Source of the DNA: DSSM01 sp964484125
GTDB taxonomy: Bacteria > Bacteroidota > Ignavibacteria > Tepidaquicellales > Tepidaquicellaceae
NCBI GenBank assembly: GCA_964484125.1
Contig: CAZAEK010000011.1
Coordinates: 1 to 52,632, forward strand
Direction: 5' to 3'
Length of the DNA stretch: 52,632 bases
Under the pieces are notes generated by a model. It had not been told where the DNA came from, did no database searches, and saw only the letters and a list, made by a program, of their open reading frames with translations. This document shows, one piece after another, positions 16,844-25,572 of this stretch (position 1 is the first letter of the stretch; each line of letters starts with the position of its first letter). A program made the position numbers and the translations under genes.

Positions 16844-18214
16844 ATGAGTAAAGTAGTTGCAATTGTCGGAAGACCAAATGTTGGCAAGTCAACGCTTTTT
16901 AACCGTTTATCAGGTAATAAAAAAGCGATAGTACACGAAACGAGCGGAGTTACACGTGATAGAAATTATTCGGAAGTTGACTGGCAGGGGAAAAAGTTTT
17001 TTCTCATTGATACAGGTGGATTTGTGCCTCATGATGAAGAAACCTTCAATAAACACATACGGGAACAGGTTAAACTCGCAATTGAAGAGTCTGATATTAT
17101 TTTATTTACTGTTGACGGTTCTTCGGGGTATCATCCTATAGATGCTGAAATAATTACCCTTCTGCGTAAATATTCCGGTAGCAGGGAAGTAATTCTTGTT
17201 GTGAATAAAATTGACAGTGAAAAAAGAGAACCAAATGCCGCTGATTTTTATAAACTCGGTCTGGATAATCTTTTTGTCATTTCTGCATTAAACGGCAGGA
17301 ATACTGCTGATTTACTCGATAAAATAACAAAGGATATTTCTGCAGTCGAATCGGAAGAGGCAGAAGATACAAGAAAAAAATTTGCTGTAATCGGAAGACC
17401 TAATGCCGGAAAATCTTCAATAGTTAATGCAATATTAAAAGAAGACAGGAATATTGTTACTGATATTCCCGGAACTACAAGGGATTCAATTGATTCAGTT
17501 ATCAGATATCACGGTGAGGAGATTGTTATTATTGATACGGCAGGATTGGTTAAGAAAAGCAAGCTCCGCAGAGCCGAATCAATAGATTTTTTCTCTGCTG
17601 TAAGAACATATAAAGCAATTCAGCGTTGCGATGTTGCAATACTCGTAATAGATGTTTCTGTTATTATTGATGAATTTGAAAAAGTTTCTGATATTTCACT
17701 TTCTCCATTCAGGGTTGACAGGCAGGATATTAAAATTATAGAAGAAGTACTCGAATATAAAAAAGGTCTGTTAATTGTTATTAATAAATGGGACCTCGTT
17801 GAAAAAGATTCAAAAACATCTAAAGTTATCGAAAAGAAGTTCAAAGAACATCTTCGCAGTTATGATTTCATTAAAATGATTTTCATATCAGCATTGACAA
17901 AACAAAGAATTCATAAAGTACTTGAGGAGGCAGTTGAAGTCTGTAATGAAAGAGGAAAATCTGTTAAAACAAGTGAGCTTAACGAAGCATTAATAAAAGA
18001 TATAAAAATTACTCCGCCTCCGCCGGTTAAAGGAAAGGAAATTAAAATTAATTATATTACGCAGGTGAAAACATCGCCCCCGGTTTTTGCTTTTTTCTGC
18101 AATGACCCTAAAGCCATAAGTGAAAATTATAAAAAGTTTCTTGAAAGAAAACTCAGAGGTTATTTCGGTTTTAAGGGGGTTCCGGTTACTTTGATATTTA
18201 AAAAGAAAAATTAA
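16844..18214 (+). CDS. der: GTPase Der (EngA)
   Basis: Der is a double-GTPase required for 50S ribosome maturation. The 456-residue product has two G domains: the first P-loop is GRPNVGKST near residue 9 with NKID later, the second is GRPNAGKSS near residue 184 with NKWD. A KH-like C-terminal domain follows, ending in the conserved 'GVPVTLIFKKK' segment. The second G domain carries about 15 extra residues (about 272-287) between the switch II region and the QD that normally follows 'VIDA'. The stop overlaps the comM start as TAATG, indicating a two-gene transcript. Confidence 0.97.
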   Translation: MSKVVAIVGRPNVGKSTLFNRLSGNKKAIVHETSGVTRDRNYSEVDWQGKKFFLIDTGGFVPHDEETFNKHIREQVKLAIEESDIILFTVDGSSGYHPIDAEIITLLRKYSGSREVILVVNKIDSEKREPNAADFYKLGLDNLFVISALNGRNTADLLDKITKDISAVESEEAEDTRKKFAVIGRPNAGKSSIVNAILKEDRNIVTDIPGTTRDSIDSVIRYHGEEIVIIDTAGLVKKSKLRRAESIDFFSAVRTYKAIQRCDVAILVIDVSVIIDEFEKVSDISLSPFRVDRQDIKIIEEVLEYKKGLLIVINKWDLVEKDSKTSKVIEKKFKEHLRSYDFIKMIFISALTKQRIHKVLEEAVEVCNERGKSVKTSELNEALIKDIKITPPPPVKGKEIKINYITQVKTSPPVFAFFCNDPKAISENYKKFLERKLRGYFGFKGVPVTLIFKKKN

Positions 18215-19743
18215 TGATTTCTGAAGTTTTTTCTTCTGTTACTACAGGAGTGGATGCCTGTACAATAAGAGTAGAGATACATATTGAAAGCGGTTTGTTT
18301 TCTTTCTCAGTTGTAGGTTTACCCGATAGCACAGTAAGAGAGTCCAGGGAAAGAGTTTCTGCCGCAATAAAAAATTCAGGATTGCTTTTTCCGACTGTGA
18401 AAAGAATTACTATAAATCTTTCTCCTGCGGATATAAGAAAAGAAGGTAGCGGTTTTGATTTGCCTATTGCTATCTGCATTCTCGCTCAGACTTCCCAGAT
18501 TCCGTCCGATAATCTCTCTAAATATATTTTTGTAGGTGAATTATCCCTTGATGGAAAACTGAGAAGAATTCCCGGAATTCTTCCTATTACAATGCAGGCA
18601 AAGGAAGAGGGGTTTGAAGGAATTATTCTCCCCGCTGAAAATGCAAATGAAGGAGGAATTGTTTCCGGTATCAATGTTTATCCTTTTAATACTCTTGCAG
18701 AAGTCGTTGAGTTTTTAAATGGTAATCTTAAAAAAGAGCCGCATAAGATAAATATTGACATAGTGTTCAGTGAAGAGCTCGAAAATATTCTCGATTTTTC
18801 AGAAGTAAAAGGTCAGGCAGAAGTAAAAAGAGCTATGGAAGTTGCTGCTGCTGGTGGACATAATATAATAATGATAGGTCTGCCCGGTTCCGGTAAATCA
18901 ATGCTTGCAAAGAGATTGCCCGGAATATTACCGCCTATGTCTCTTGAAGAATCACTGGAAACTTCAAAAATTCATTCAGTTGCCGGGCTTTTGAATATTA
19001 ACGATTCTCTGATTACTGTAAGACCTTTCCGCTCTCCTCATCATACTGCAAGCGATGTTTCAATTGTAGGAGGTGGTCCTAATGCAAGGCCAGGTGAAAT
19101 ATCTTTTGCACATAACGGAGTTTTATTCCTCGATGAACTTACTGAATTTAAGAAAAACGTTCTCGATGTTCTCAGACAGCCGCTTGAAGACAGGGAAGTT
19201 ACTATTGCACGTTCAAAAATAACCGTTAAATACCCCTGTAATTTTATGCTTGTTGCCGCTATGAATCCTACTCCGGCTGGTTCTGTAAATGATTTAAACA
19301 GGTATTCGGAATATGATATTCAGAAATATCTTGCAAAAATTTCCGGTCCGATTTTAGACAGAATTGATATCCATATCAACGTTCAGCCCGTTAAGTTTAA
19401 TGAACTATCTTCCAAAGCCGCCGGTGAAAGTTCGAAGGAAATAAGAAAAAGAGTTGTTGCGGCAAGAGCTATTCAGCTTGAAAGATTTAAAAACCTGAAA
19501 GGAAAATATTGTAATGCTAATATGGAACCAAAAGATTTAAAAGAATTTTGTAAAATTGATCAGGCAGGCGAAAGTCTTCTGAAGATGGCTATGGAAAAAC
19601 TCAATCTTTCTGCAAGAGCTTATGACAGAATTCTGAAAGTCAGCAGAACAATCGCAGATTTAAACGGAGAGGAAAATATTTCTCCTGCTCATCTGAGCGA
19701 GGCAATTCAATATCGCAGTCTCGACAGAAATGACTGGATATAA
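18214..19743 (+). CDS. comM: YifB/ComM family Mg-chelatase-like AAA+ ATPase
   Basis: The 509-residue protein has the ComM architecture: an N-terminal ribosomal-S5-like (ChlI) domain (residues 1 to about 170), an AAA+ module with Walker A GLPGSGKSM near residue 226 and Walker B LFLDEL, and a C-terminal Mg-chelatase helical domain ending near 'SEAIQYRSLDRN'. ComM is a hexameric helicase that promotes branch migration of incoming DNA during natural transformation in other bacteria. It is translationally coupled to der (TAATG) and followed 92 bp later by dnaN. Confidence 0.93.
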   Translation: MISEVFSSVTTGVDACTIRVEIHIESGLFSFSVVGLPDSTVRESRERVSAAIKNSGLLFPTVKRITINLSPADIRKEGSGFDLPIAICILAQTSQIPSDNLSKYIFVGELSLDGKLRRIPGILPITMQAKEEGFEGIILPAENANEGGIVSGINVYPFNTLAEVVEFLNGNLKKEPHKINIDIVFSEELENILDFSEVKGQAEVKRAMEVAAAGGHNIIMIGLPGSGKSMLAKRLPGILPPMSLEESLETSKIHSVAGLLNINDSLITVRPFRSPHHTASDVSIVGGGPNARPGEISFAHNGVLFLDELTEFKKNVLDVLRQPLEDREVTIARSKITVKYPCNFMLVAAMNPTPAGSVNDLNRYSEYDIQKYLAKISGPILDRIDIHINVQPVKFNELSSKAAGESSKEIRKRVVAARAIQLERFKNLKGKYCNANMEPKDLKEFCKIDQAGESLLKMAMEKLNLSARAYDRILKVSRTIADLNGEENISPAHLSEAIQYRSLDRNDWI

Positions 19744-19835
19744 TTTCCTTATTTTTATATAATACTCTTAATATTGTAATTTCTTAATATTTTCCTTATT
19801 TTTCATATATTTACGAAAAAAATTTTCTTTGAAAA

Positions 19836-21284
19836 ATGAAATTTAACATCTCTGTAGAAGATTTTGTAAACTACTTATCAAAACTTAGTTTTGTAATTCC
19901 AACACGCTCAACTCTTCCTATTCTCGAAAATATTCTTTTCGAACTCGAAGGGAATAATCTGAGAATGCAGGCAACAGACCTTGAAAATTTTATCAGGGCT
20001 TCTGTTAAAGTTGATGGTGTTGAAGACGGCAGTGTTGCAGTTCCTGCCAAAAAAATTCTTGACCTTGTAAGACTTCTCGTTTCAAAGTTTGAAAATGTTA
20101 CTATATCAGTCAGCTTTGATAAAAATGATTATGAAGCTCTTAATTCCGAAATTAATTTTTCGGAAATTCTGCTTGAGAAGATTAATTATGATTACGCTTC
20201 TGCATGCTTTGCTTTCAACGGCTTGCTATCTCTTGATGAGAAAACAAGAATGATTGAAGCATGTAAAAAAATTAATGAAGGACTTACAACTGATGGAAAA
20301 GATGATTTATCGGCTATAATGTTGAAACTTATTGATACAATTGAGGAACTCCACAGAGAATCAGAAAAAGTTTCTTCAAAAATATTTTCAAAGAAAAAAA
20401 TTAAAATTGATGCAAACGACAAGAATAAAATAACAATAACAACTGCAAACGGTAAGTATTCTATGTATGGAGAAAATGCAGATGATTTCCCGATTCCGGA
20501 AGAGAAAACAGATTTGAACAAATTTGAAATACAGGGCTCTACACTTAAAAGATTTATCGGTAAGGTAAGACACGCTGCAAGTGCAGAAGATATGAAAAGA
20601 AATATGTCCGGTATTTTATTTGATATCAGAAGAGATGATCTCAGATTGGTTGCTACAGACGGCTTCCGGCTTGGTAAAATAGTGCTTAAAGATTTTTCTC
20701 ATAACAATCCCAAAGACGATAAATTTATAGTTCCTGTCAAAGCCGCTGATTTACTTTTTAAACTTGTAGAAGAAGGTATTAATACTCTTGAATATGATGA
20801 AGCATCTCTGAAAGTTACAACAGGTTCTGTAGAAATCTATTCTAAACTTGTTGATGATACGTATCCGAATTATGAAACGGTAATTCCTAAGAATAACGAT
20901 AAAAAACTTAAAATTAAAAAATCTGAATTTTTAAATGCTTTAAGAAGAGCTTCGATTTTTACAGATACTGCAACAAAACGCGTTAAACTTGAAATTAAAA
21001 ATTTTGAACTTTTTATCAGAGCAGATAATCCTGAAAGCGGCGCAGAAGGTGAAGAAGAAATTGACTGCGAATTTATTTCAGAAAGCGAAAATATTAATTT
21101 TGATAAAGAGCCGTTTCTTATATCATTCAATGTTACATTTCTGCTCGATGCTCTTTCTGTAGCCGAAACCGAAGATATTATTATAAGTTTCAGTATGCCT
21201 TCAAAAGCGTCTGTTATTACACCAACTGAACAACCAAATAATGAAGACTTTATGGAACTGGTGATGCCGGTAAGAGTCAGCTAA
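19836..21284 (+). CDS. dnaN: DNA polymerase III beta clamp with a large domain I insertion
   Basis: DnaN forms the ring that tethers DNA polymerase III to DNA. Both ends are canonical: MKFNISVEDFVNYL at the start, TLPILENILFELE, VPAKKILDLVR, ATDGFRLG, and ELVMPVRVS at the end. The protein is 482 residues, about 100-110 longer than usual. The excess lies in domain I at about residues 94-190 (roughly 20115-20405), between strand 'NVTISVS' and 'KNKITITTANGKYSM', which are adjacent in ordinary clamps. The insert is predicted helical and highly charged. It begins a block dnaN-recF-dciA-gyrB; dnaA is not upstream. Confidence 0.97.
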   Translation: MKFNISVEDFVNYLSKLSFVIPTRSTLPILENILFELEGNNLRMQATDLENFIRASVKVDGVEDGSVAVPAKKILDLVRLLVSKFENVTISVSFDKNDYEALNSEINFSEILLEKINYDYASACFAFNGLLSLDEKTRMIEACKKINEGLTTDGKDDLSAIMLKLIDTIEELHRESEKVSSKIFSKKKIKIDANDKNKITITTANGKYSMYGENADDFPIPEEKTDLNKFEIQGSTLKRFIGKVRHAASAEDMKRNMSGILFDIRRDDLRLVATDGFRLGKIVLKDFSHNNPKDDKFIVPVKAADLLFKLVEEGINTLEYDEASLKVTTGSVEIYSKLVDDTYPNYETVIPKNNDKKLKIKKSEFLNALRRASIFTDTATKRVKLEIKNFELFIRADNPESGAEGEEEIDCEFISESENINFDKEPFLISFNVTFLLDALSVAETEDIIISFSMPSKASVITPTEQPNNEDFMELVMPVRVS

Positions 21285-21332
21285 GAAGTTGAAAGTTAAA
21301 AAGTTAGAAAGTTCTTAAAGGTAGAAAGTTAA
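21285..21332. repeat. Short AGTT-containing imperfect repeats upstream of recF
   Basis: The 48 bp between the dnaN stop and the recF start consist of about six imperfect 7-8-bp units built on (A)AAGTT(A/G)A. The AAAGG at 21317-21321 inside this stretch can serve as the ribosome-binding site for the TTG start of recF. It is similar in composition to the 9-bp array at the left end of the window. Confidence 0.6.
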
Positions 21333-22535
21333 TTGATACTTGAAAAAATATCTCTGAATAACTTCAGAAATTATTCGCAACAAACAGTCGGATTTGGAAA
21401 AAGTTTTAATTATATCTACGGTAATAACGGCGAGGGAAAAACCAATATACTTGAAGCAATATCTCTGATTACTTTTGGAAAGAGTCTGGTGGGTTCTCCT
21501 GAGTTTGATTGCGTGAAGTTCGGCGAAAAAGCATTTTATACAGAGGGAATTTTCAAAAGCCGCCTTGATACAAAATTTTCCGTCTCGCTTGATTATAATA
21601 CTGATACGAAAAGAAAATCTTATTCCCTTAATAAAGAAAAAGTTTCCGGATTTTCATCGGAAATTTTCGGAAGGTTTCCGGTGGTCTTCTTAACACCGCA
21701 TAGTCTCGCTATTACTTACGGTAATCCTTCCGAAAGACGACGGTTCTTTGATATAATGATTTCACAGACAAGCAAACTTTATCTTGAATATCTGAAGGAT
21801 TTAAACCGGTTAATTAAGCAAAAAAATGCACTGCTTAAGGATTTTAAGGAAAACGGTAAAACTGCTAAAAATGATTTTATTAATATCCTTGATTCCTATA
21901 ATGAAAAATTAATAGAAATTTCCTCAGAGATTATATTCAGAAGATTTGAGTTTCTTGCGGATTTTAAAAACTTTTTTGAGGAAAAATTCAACTACCTTAC
22001 TTCAGGTTATGATTTTCCTGTTATTGATTATTTGTTGTCATCTGTTCGTGAGATTGACTGGAAAGATTTTAGTACTTATACTTATGACGATATACTCGGA
22101 ATTATGTCAGCTAAGTTTAAAGAGATTACTGATGATGAAATTTCAAGAGGTATATGTCTTATAGGCCCGCAAAGAGATGATTTTGTATTTAAAATTATAA
22201 AGAATAAATCCGTATCTGATAATAAACTTCAGGGATTCTATCTTAAAAATTTTGCTTCACAGGGTGAGCATAAAACTTTTCTGATTGCACTTAAACTTGC
22301 AGAATTTGATATTACAAGAGAAAAAACTTCAGAAAACCCTGTTATGTTGCTTGATGATGTACTTTCGGAACTCGATTCGGAAAGAGTTACAAAAATAATT
22401 TCATATCTTAAAGATTTCGGACAGATTTTTCTTACTTCTACTGAAATAGGATACGTTGAAAATATTAAAAATTTTTATGATAATGCTGATGTGAAAATAT
22501 TTAAAGTTGAAAATAATTCTATTAATCAAAAATGA
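21333..22535 (+). CDS. recF: DNA replication/repair protein RecF
   Basis: RecF is an SMC-like ATPase that helps load RecA at gapped DNA. The 400-residue product starts at a TTG (MILEKISLNNFRNYS, matching the family start exactly), with AAAGG about 11 bp upstream. Walker A is GNNGEGKTN near residue 30; the ABC signature region is 'FASQGEHKTF' and Walker B 'PVMLLDDVLSELD'. Its stop overlaps the start of the DUF721 gene as ATGA, so recF and dciA are coupled. Length and order (dnaN-recF-DUF721-gyrB) fit the common bacterial arrangement. Confidence 0.96.
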   Translation: MILEKISLNNFRNYSQQTVGFGKSFNYIYGNNGEGKTNILEAISLITFGKSLVGSPEFDCVKFGEKAFYTEGIFKSRLDTKFSVSLDYNTDTKRKSYSLNKEKVSGFSSEIFGRFPVVFLTPHSLAITYGNPSERRRFFDIMISQTSKLYLEYLKDLNRLIKQKNALLKDFKENGKTAKNDFINILDSYNEKLIEISSEIIFRRFEFLADFKNFFEEKFNYLTSGYDFPVIDYLLSSVREIDWKDFSTYTYDDILGIMSAKFKEITDDEISRGICLIGPQRDDFVFKIIKNKSVSDNKLQGFYLKNFASQGEHKTFLIALKLAEFDITREKTSENPVMLLDDVLSELDSERVTKIISYLKDFGQIFLTSTEIGYVENIKNFYDNADVKIFKVENNSINQK

Positions 22536-22852
22536 AAATGCAGGATAATAAAAGACTTAGCAGAACAATATGCCTGAAAGATGAAATTGAAGAATATGTT
22601 AAACATCTTGGGTTAGATGAAAAAATGCAGGAATTAAAAATGCTTAGTGTCTGGAGAGAATGTGTAGGTGATTCAATTGCAAAATTTTCTAAACCACAGT
22701 ATATAAAACAAAAAAAATTATTTGTAAGTGTTGAAAATGCTGCCTGGAGATATGAGCTATCTATAAGAAAGGAAGAAATTATATCGAGATTAAATGAAAA
22801 CCTGAAAAAAATAAACAAACACAAAGTTATTAAAGAAATAGTATTTATTTAA
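22532..22852 (+). CDS. dciA: DUF721 (DciA-like) protein
   Basis: The 106-residue protein matches the DUF721 family, named DciA where it acts as a loader of the replicative helicase DnaB in bacteria lacking DnaC/DnaI. The core reads 'VWRECVGDSIAKFSKPQYIKQKKLFVSVENAAWRYELS', with the conserved Trp and the paired strands of the KH-like fold. It overlaps recF by 4 bp (ATGA) and lies 19 bp upstream of gyrB. A second in-frame ATG two codons in is possible as the start. Confidence 0.85.
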   Translation: MKMQDNKRLSRTICLKDEIEEYVKHLGLDEKMQELKMLSVWRECVGDSIAKFSKPQYIKQKKLFVSVENAAWRYELSIRKEEIISRLNENLKKINKHKVIKEIVFI

Positions 22853-22858
22853 AAGGAG
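22853..22858 (+). promoter_or_regulatory. Shine-Dalgarno-like AAGGAG before gyrB
   Basis: AAGGAG lies 13 nt before the gyrB ATG at 22872. It is one of the few clear SD sequences in the window, but its spacing is longer than ideal. Confidence 0.45.
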
Positions 22859-22871
22859 AATAAAATAACAA

Positions 22872-24854
22872 ATGGCTAAAAACGGTAACGGACATACTGA
22901 TTCTTATAGTGAAAAAGATATTCAGGTCCTGAGCGGACTTGAGCACGTTCGTAAAAGACCCGCAATGTATATCGGTGATGTTTCTTTAAGAGGGCTTCAC
23001 CACCTTGTTTATGAAGTGGTTGATAATAGTATTGACGAAGCCCTGGCAGGTTACTGTGATAAAATTCAGCTTGTTATCAATGAAGATAATTCAGTTAGTA
23101 TTGAAGATAACGGCAGAGGTATTCCGACAGGAATGCATCCTACAGAAAAGAAATCAGCACTTGAAGTTGTTATGACTCAGCTTAATGCCGGAGGAAAATT
23201 TACAAGAGATACATATAAAGTCTCAGGCGGTCTCCACGGAGTCGGAGTATCTGTTGTAAACGCACTCAGCGAATGGCTTGAAGTTGAAGTATGCAGGGAT
23301 GGAAGTAAATTTTATCAGAAATATTACAGAGGCAAGCCAAAAGCACCGGTTAAGGAAATTGGAAAAGTAAAAAATAAAACAGGCACTAAGGTAACTTTTC
23401 TTGCAGATAAAGAAATTTTCAAATCAGTAAATTATAAATATGAAACTATTGAAGACAGATTAAGAGAACTTGCATATCTAAACAAAGACTTAACTATTAC
23501 AATTAAAGATGAGAGAAACGGTAAAAGCAATGAGTTCAAATTCAAAGGCGGATTGACAGATTTTGTAAAATATTTAGACGAAGATGAAAAATCAATTTCA
23601 GGTAAACCGATTTTTATTGAAGGCGAAAAGGACAATATACAGGTTGAAATCGCTTTTCAATATAATGAATCTTATAATGATAATATTTATACATACGTAA
23701 ATAACATCAATACGATTGAAGGCGGTACTCATCTTGAAGGATTCAAATCAGCTTTGACAAGAACTCTGAATAATCACGGCATAAAAAACGGAATTATAAA
23801 GAGTGATAAAATTACTCTGACAGGAGATGATTTCAGGGAAGGTTTGACCTGCGTTATAAGTGTAAAAGTTCCTGAGCCGCAGTTTGAAGGGCAGACTAAG
23901 ACTAAACTTGGCAACAGCGAAGTAAAAGGTATTGTTCAGTCAATTACCGGCGAACAGCTTGGAAATTTCCTTGAAGAAAACCCGGGAATAGCAAAAAAAA
24001 TAATTGAAAAATCTTTAAAGGCAGCAGAAGCAAGAGAGGCGGCAAGAAAAGCTCGTGAACTGACAAGAAAGAAAACAGGTCTCGAAGGAATGTCGGGACT
24101 TCCGGGTAAACTTGCAGATTGCTCTATTTCAGATCCTGCTCAGACGGAATTATACCTCGTTGAGGGTGATTCAGCAGGCGGCTCTGCAAAGCAGGGAAGA
24201 GACAGAAGATTTCAGGCAATTCTCCCGCTTAAAGGAAAAATCCTTAATGTTGAAAAAGCAAGAATAAATAAGATTCTTGAAAATGATGAAATTAAATCTA
24301 TTATCACTGCAATAGGCACCGGTCTTGGTAATTCCGATGAATTTGATCCGGAGAAAATCAGATATGGTAAAATTATTCTTATGTGCGATGCCGATGTTGA
24401 CGGTTCACATATCAGAACTTTACTGCTTACATTTTTCTACAGACACATGAGAGAAATTATTGACACCGGAAGATTATATATTGCTCAGCCGCCACTATAT
24501 AAAATAAAAAAGGGTAAAACAGAACTCTATGCTTATGACGATGACGAACGCGATGAAATTCTGAAATCACTTAAAGTTGACAAGAAAAATATTGTAATGT
24601 CCGACGAAGAAAAACCTGCCGCTACTACATCTGAGTCAAAAGTGGTAATCTCAAGATTTAAAGGTCTCGGAGAAATGAATCCCGAACAACTCTGGAGCAC
24701 AACTATGAACCCTGAAACAAGAACTGTGTTACAGGTAACAAATGAAAATGCAGCAGCGGCGGATAAAATATTCAGAATTCTTATGGGCGAAGAAGTTGAA
24801 CCGAGAAGGAAATTCATTGAAGAACACGCTAAATACGCTAATATAGATGCTTAA
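22872..24854 (+). CDS. gyrB: DNA gyrase subunit B
   Basis: GyrB is the ATPase and TOPRIM subunit of gyrase, which introduces negative supercoils. The 660-residue product contains the GHKL ATPase motifs 'HVRKRPAMYIGD', 'DNSIDEALAGY', 'DNGRGIP' and 'GGLHGVGVSVVNAL', then TOPRIM 'LVEGDSAGGSAKQGRDR', 'ILPLKGKILNVEKA' and 'MCDADVDGSHIRTLLL', and ends with 'RFKGLGEMNPEQLW'. The QGRDR and length favour GyrB over ParE. It is preceded by dciA and its last 8 bp overlap the next gene's start. Confidence 0.97.
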   Translation: MAKNGNGHTDSYSEKDIQVLSGLEHVRKRPAMYIGDVSLRGLHHLVYEVVDNSIDEALAGYCDKIQLVINEDNSVSIEDNGRGIPTGMHPTEKKSALEVVMTQLNAGGKFTRDTYKVSGGLHGVGVSVVNALSEWLEVEVCRDGSKFYQKYYRGKPKAPVKEIGKVKNKTGTKVTFLADKEIFKSVNYKYETIEDRLRELAYLNKDLTITIKDERNGKSNEFKFKGGLTDFVKYLDEDEKSISGKPIFIEGEKDNIQVEIAFQYNESYNDNIYTYVNNINTIEGGTHLEGFKSALTRTLNNHGIKNGIIKSDKITLTGDDFREGLTCVISVKVPEPQFEGQTKTKLGNSEVKGIVQSITGEQLGNFLEENPGIAKKIIEKSLKAAEAREAARKARELTRKKTGLEGMSGLPGKLADCSISDPAQTELYLVEGDSAGGSAKQGRDRRFQAILPLKGKILNVEKARINKILENDEIKSIITAIGTGLGNSDEFDPEKIRYGKIILMCDADVDGSHIRTLLLTFFYRHMREIIDTGRLYIAQPPLYKIKKGKTELYAYDDDERDEILKSLKVDKKNIVMSDEEKPAATTSESKVVISRFKGLGEMNPEQLWSTTMNPETRTVLQVTNENAAAADKIFRILMGEEVEPRRKFIEEHAKYANIDA

Positions 24855-25560
24855 AAAACTTTTTGCATTTTTTATACTTTTGGTTTTCAATTTGCCTTTG
24901 TTTTCTCAAAGCACTAATACACGAATTGTTTCCTTTGGTGAGCAAAGTAAAAACGGGTTGTATTATTCTTTCTCAGCGGGAATGGGAATTTCCTATGGTA
25001 ATAATCCGGATCTGATTTCCTATATCGGTTATGAACTTCCGAATTACAATAATCTCTCTGAATCAGAAAAACTTTCAGATTACGGAACCGGTCTCGGTTT
25101 TTTTGCCGCAGGTGAAAAGCAGATTGCAAAAAACTTTTCTGTTAAACTTGATTATCTCTATCTGATAAAATCAAATAATCTGACTGAGTATCCTGATTAT
25201 GATTATACTACTTACAGCCACAGCTTTTTAGTTACAGGTTATTATTTAATTCCTGAAGATTATTTCTTTCTGAAATTTGGAGCTGGAGCCGGTCCGGTTT
25301 TTTATTCCTTTAATGAAAAAATTTACAGAACAGAAAATTCCTATAAATCAACAGGTGCAGAAATAAAATTAGATGCCGTATTAAATGTTCAGATTGCAAA
25401 ATCTGTGGCTACTTATTTTGGAGTTTTTGCTTATAAAAATTTTTCTCCGGCACTTAAGGATTCAGACGGGAAAAAATTACTTAACAGAGCCGGTGCAGAA
25501 GTTACACCGGTTTCACAAGGCGTAGGGCTCAGACTTGGAGTTGAAGTTGTACTATTTTAA
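24847..25560 (+). CDS. Predicted outer-membrane beta-barrel protein, unknown function
   Basis: The 237-residue product begins MLKKLFAFFILLVFNLPLFSQ, a clear signal peptide. The rest alternates aromatic/polar and ends in a strand 'GVGLRLGVEVVLF' with a terminal Phe, typical of outer-membrane barrels. I recognise no specific family. The start overlaps gyrB by 8 bp, so it is probably read from the gyrB transcript, and uppP follows 12 bp later. Confidence 0.75.
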   Translation: MLKKLFAFFILLVFNLPLFSQSTNTRIVSFGEQSKNGLYYSFSAGMGISYGNNPDLISYIGYELPNYNNLSESEKLSDYGTGLGFFAAGEKQIAKNFSVKLDYLYLIKSNNLTEYPDYDYTTYSHSFLVTGYYLIPEDYFFLKFGAGAGPVFYSFNEKIYRTENSYKSTGAEIKLDAVLNVQIAKSVATYFGVFAYKNFSPALKDSDGKKLLNRAGAEVTPVSQGVGLRLGVEVVLF

Positions 25561-25572
25561 ATATATTATTAT

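Noticed and set aside
19744..19835. Replication origin before dnaN
   Set aside because: No DnaA-box cluster, dnaA or AT-rich unwinding repeat pattern was visible, and the gap is only 92 bp.
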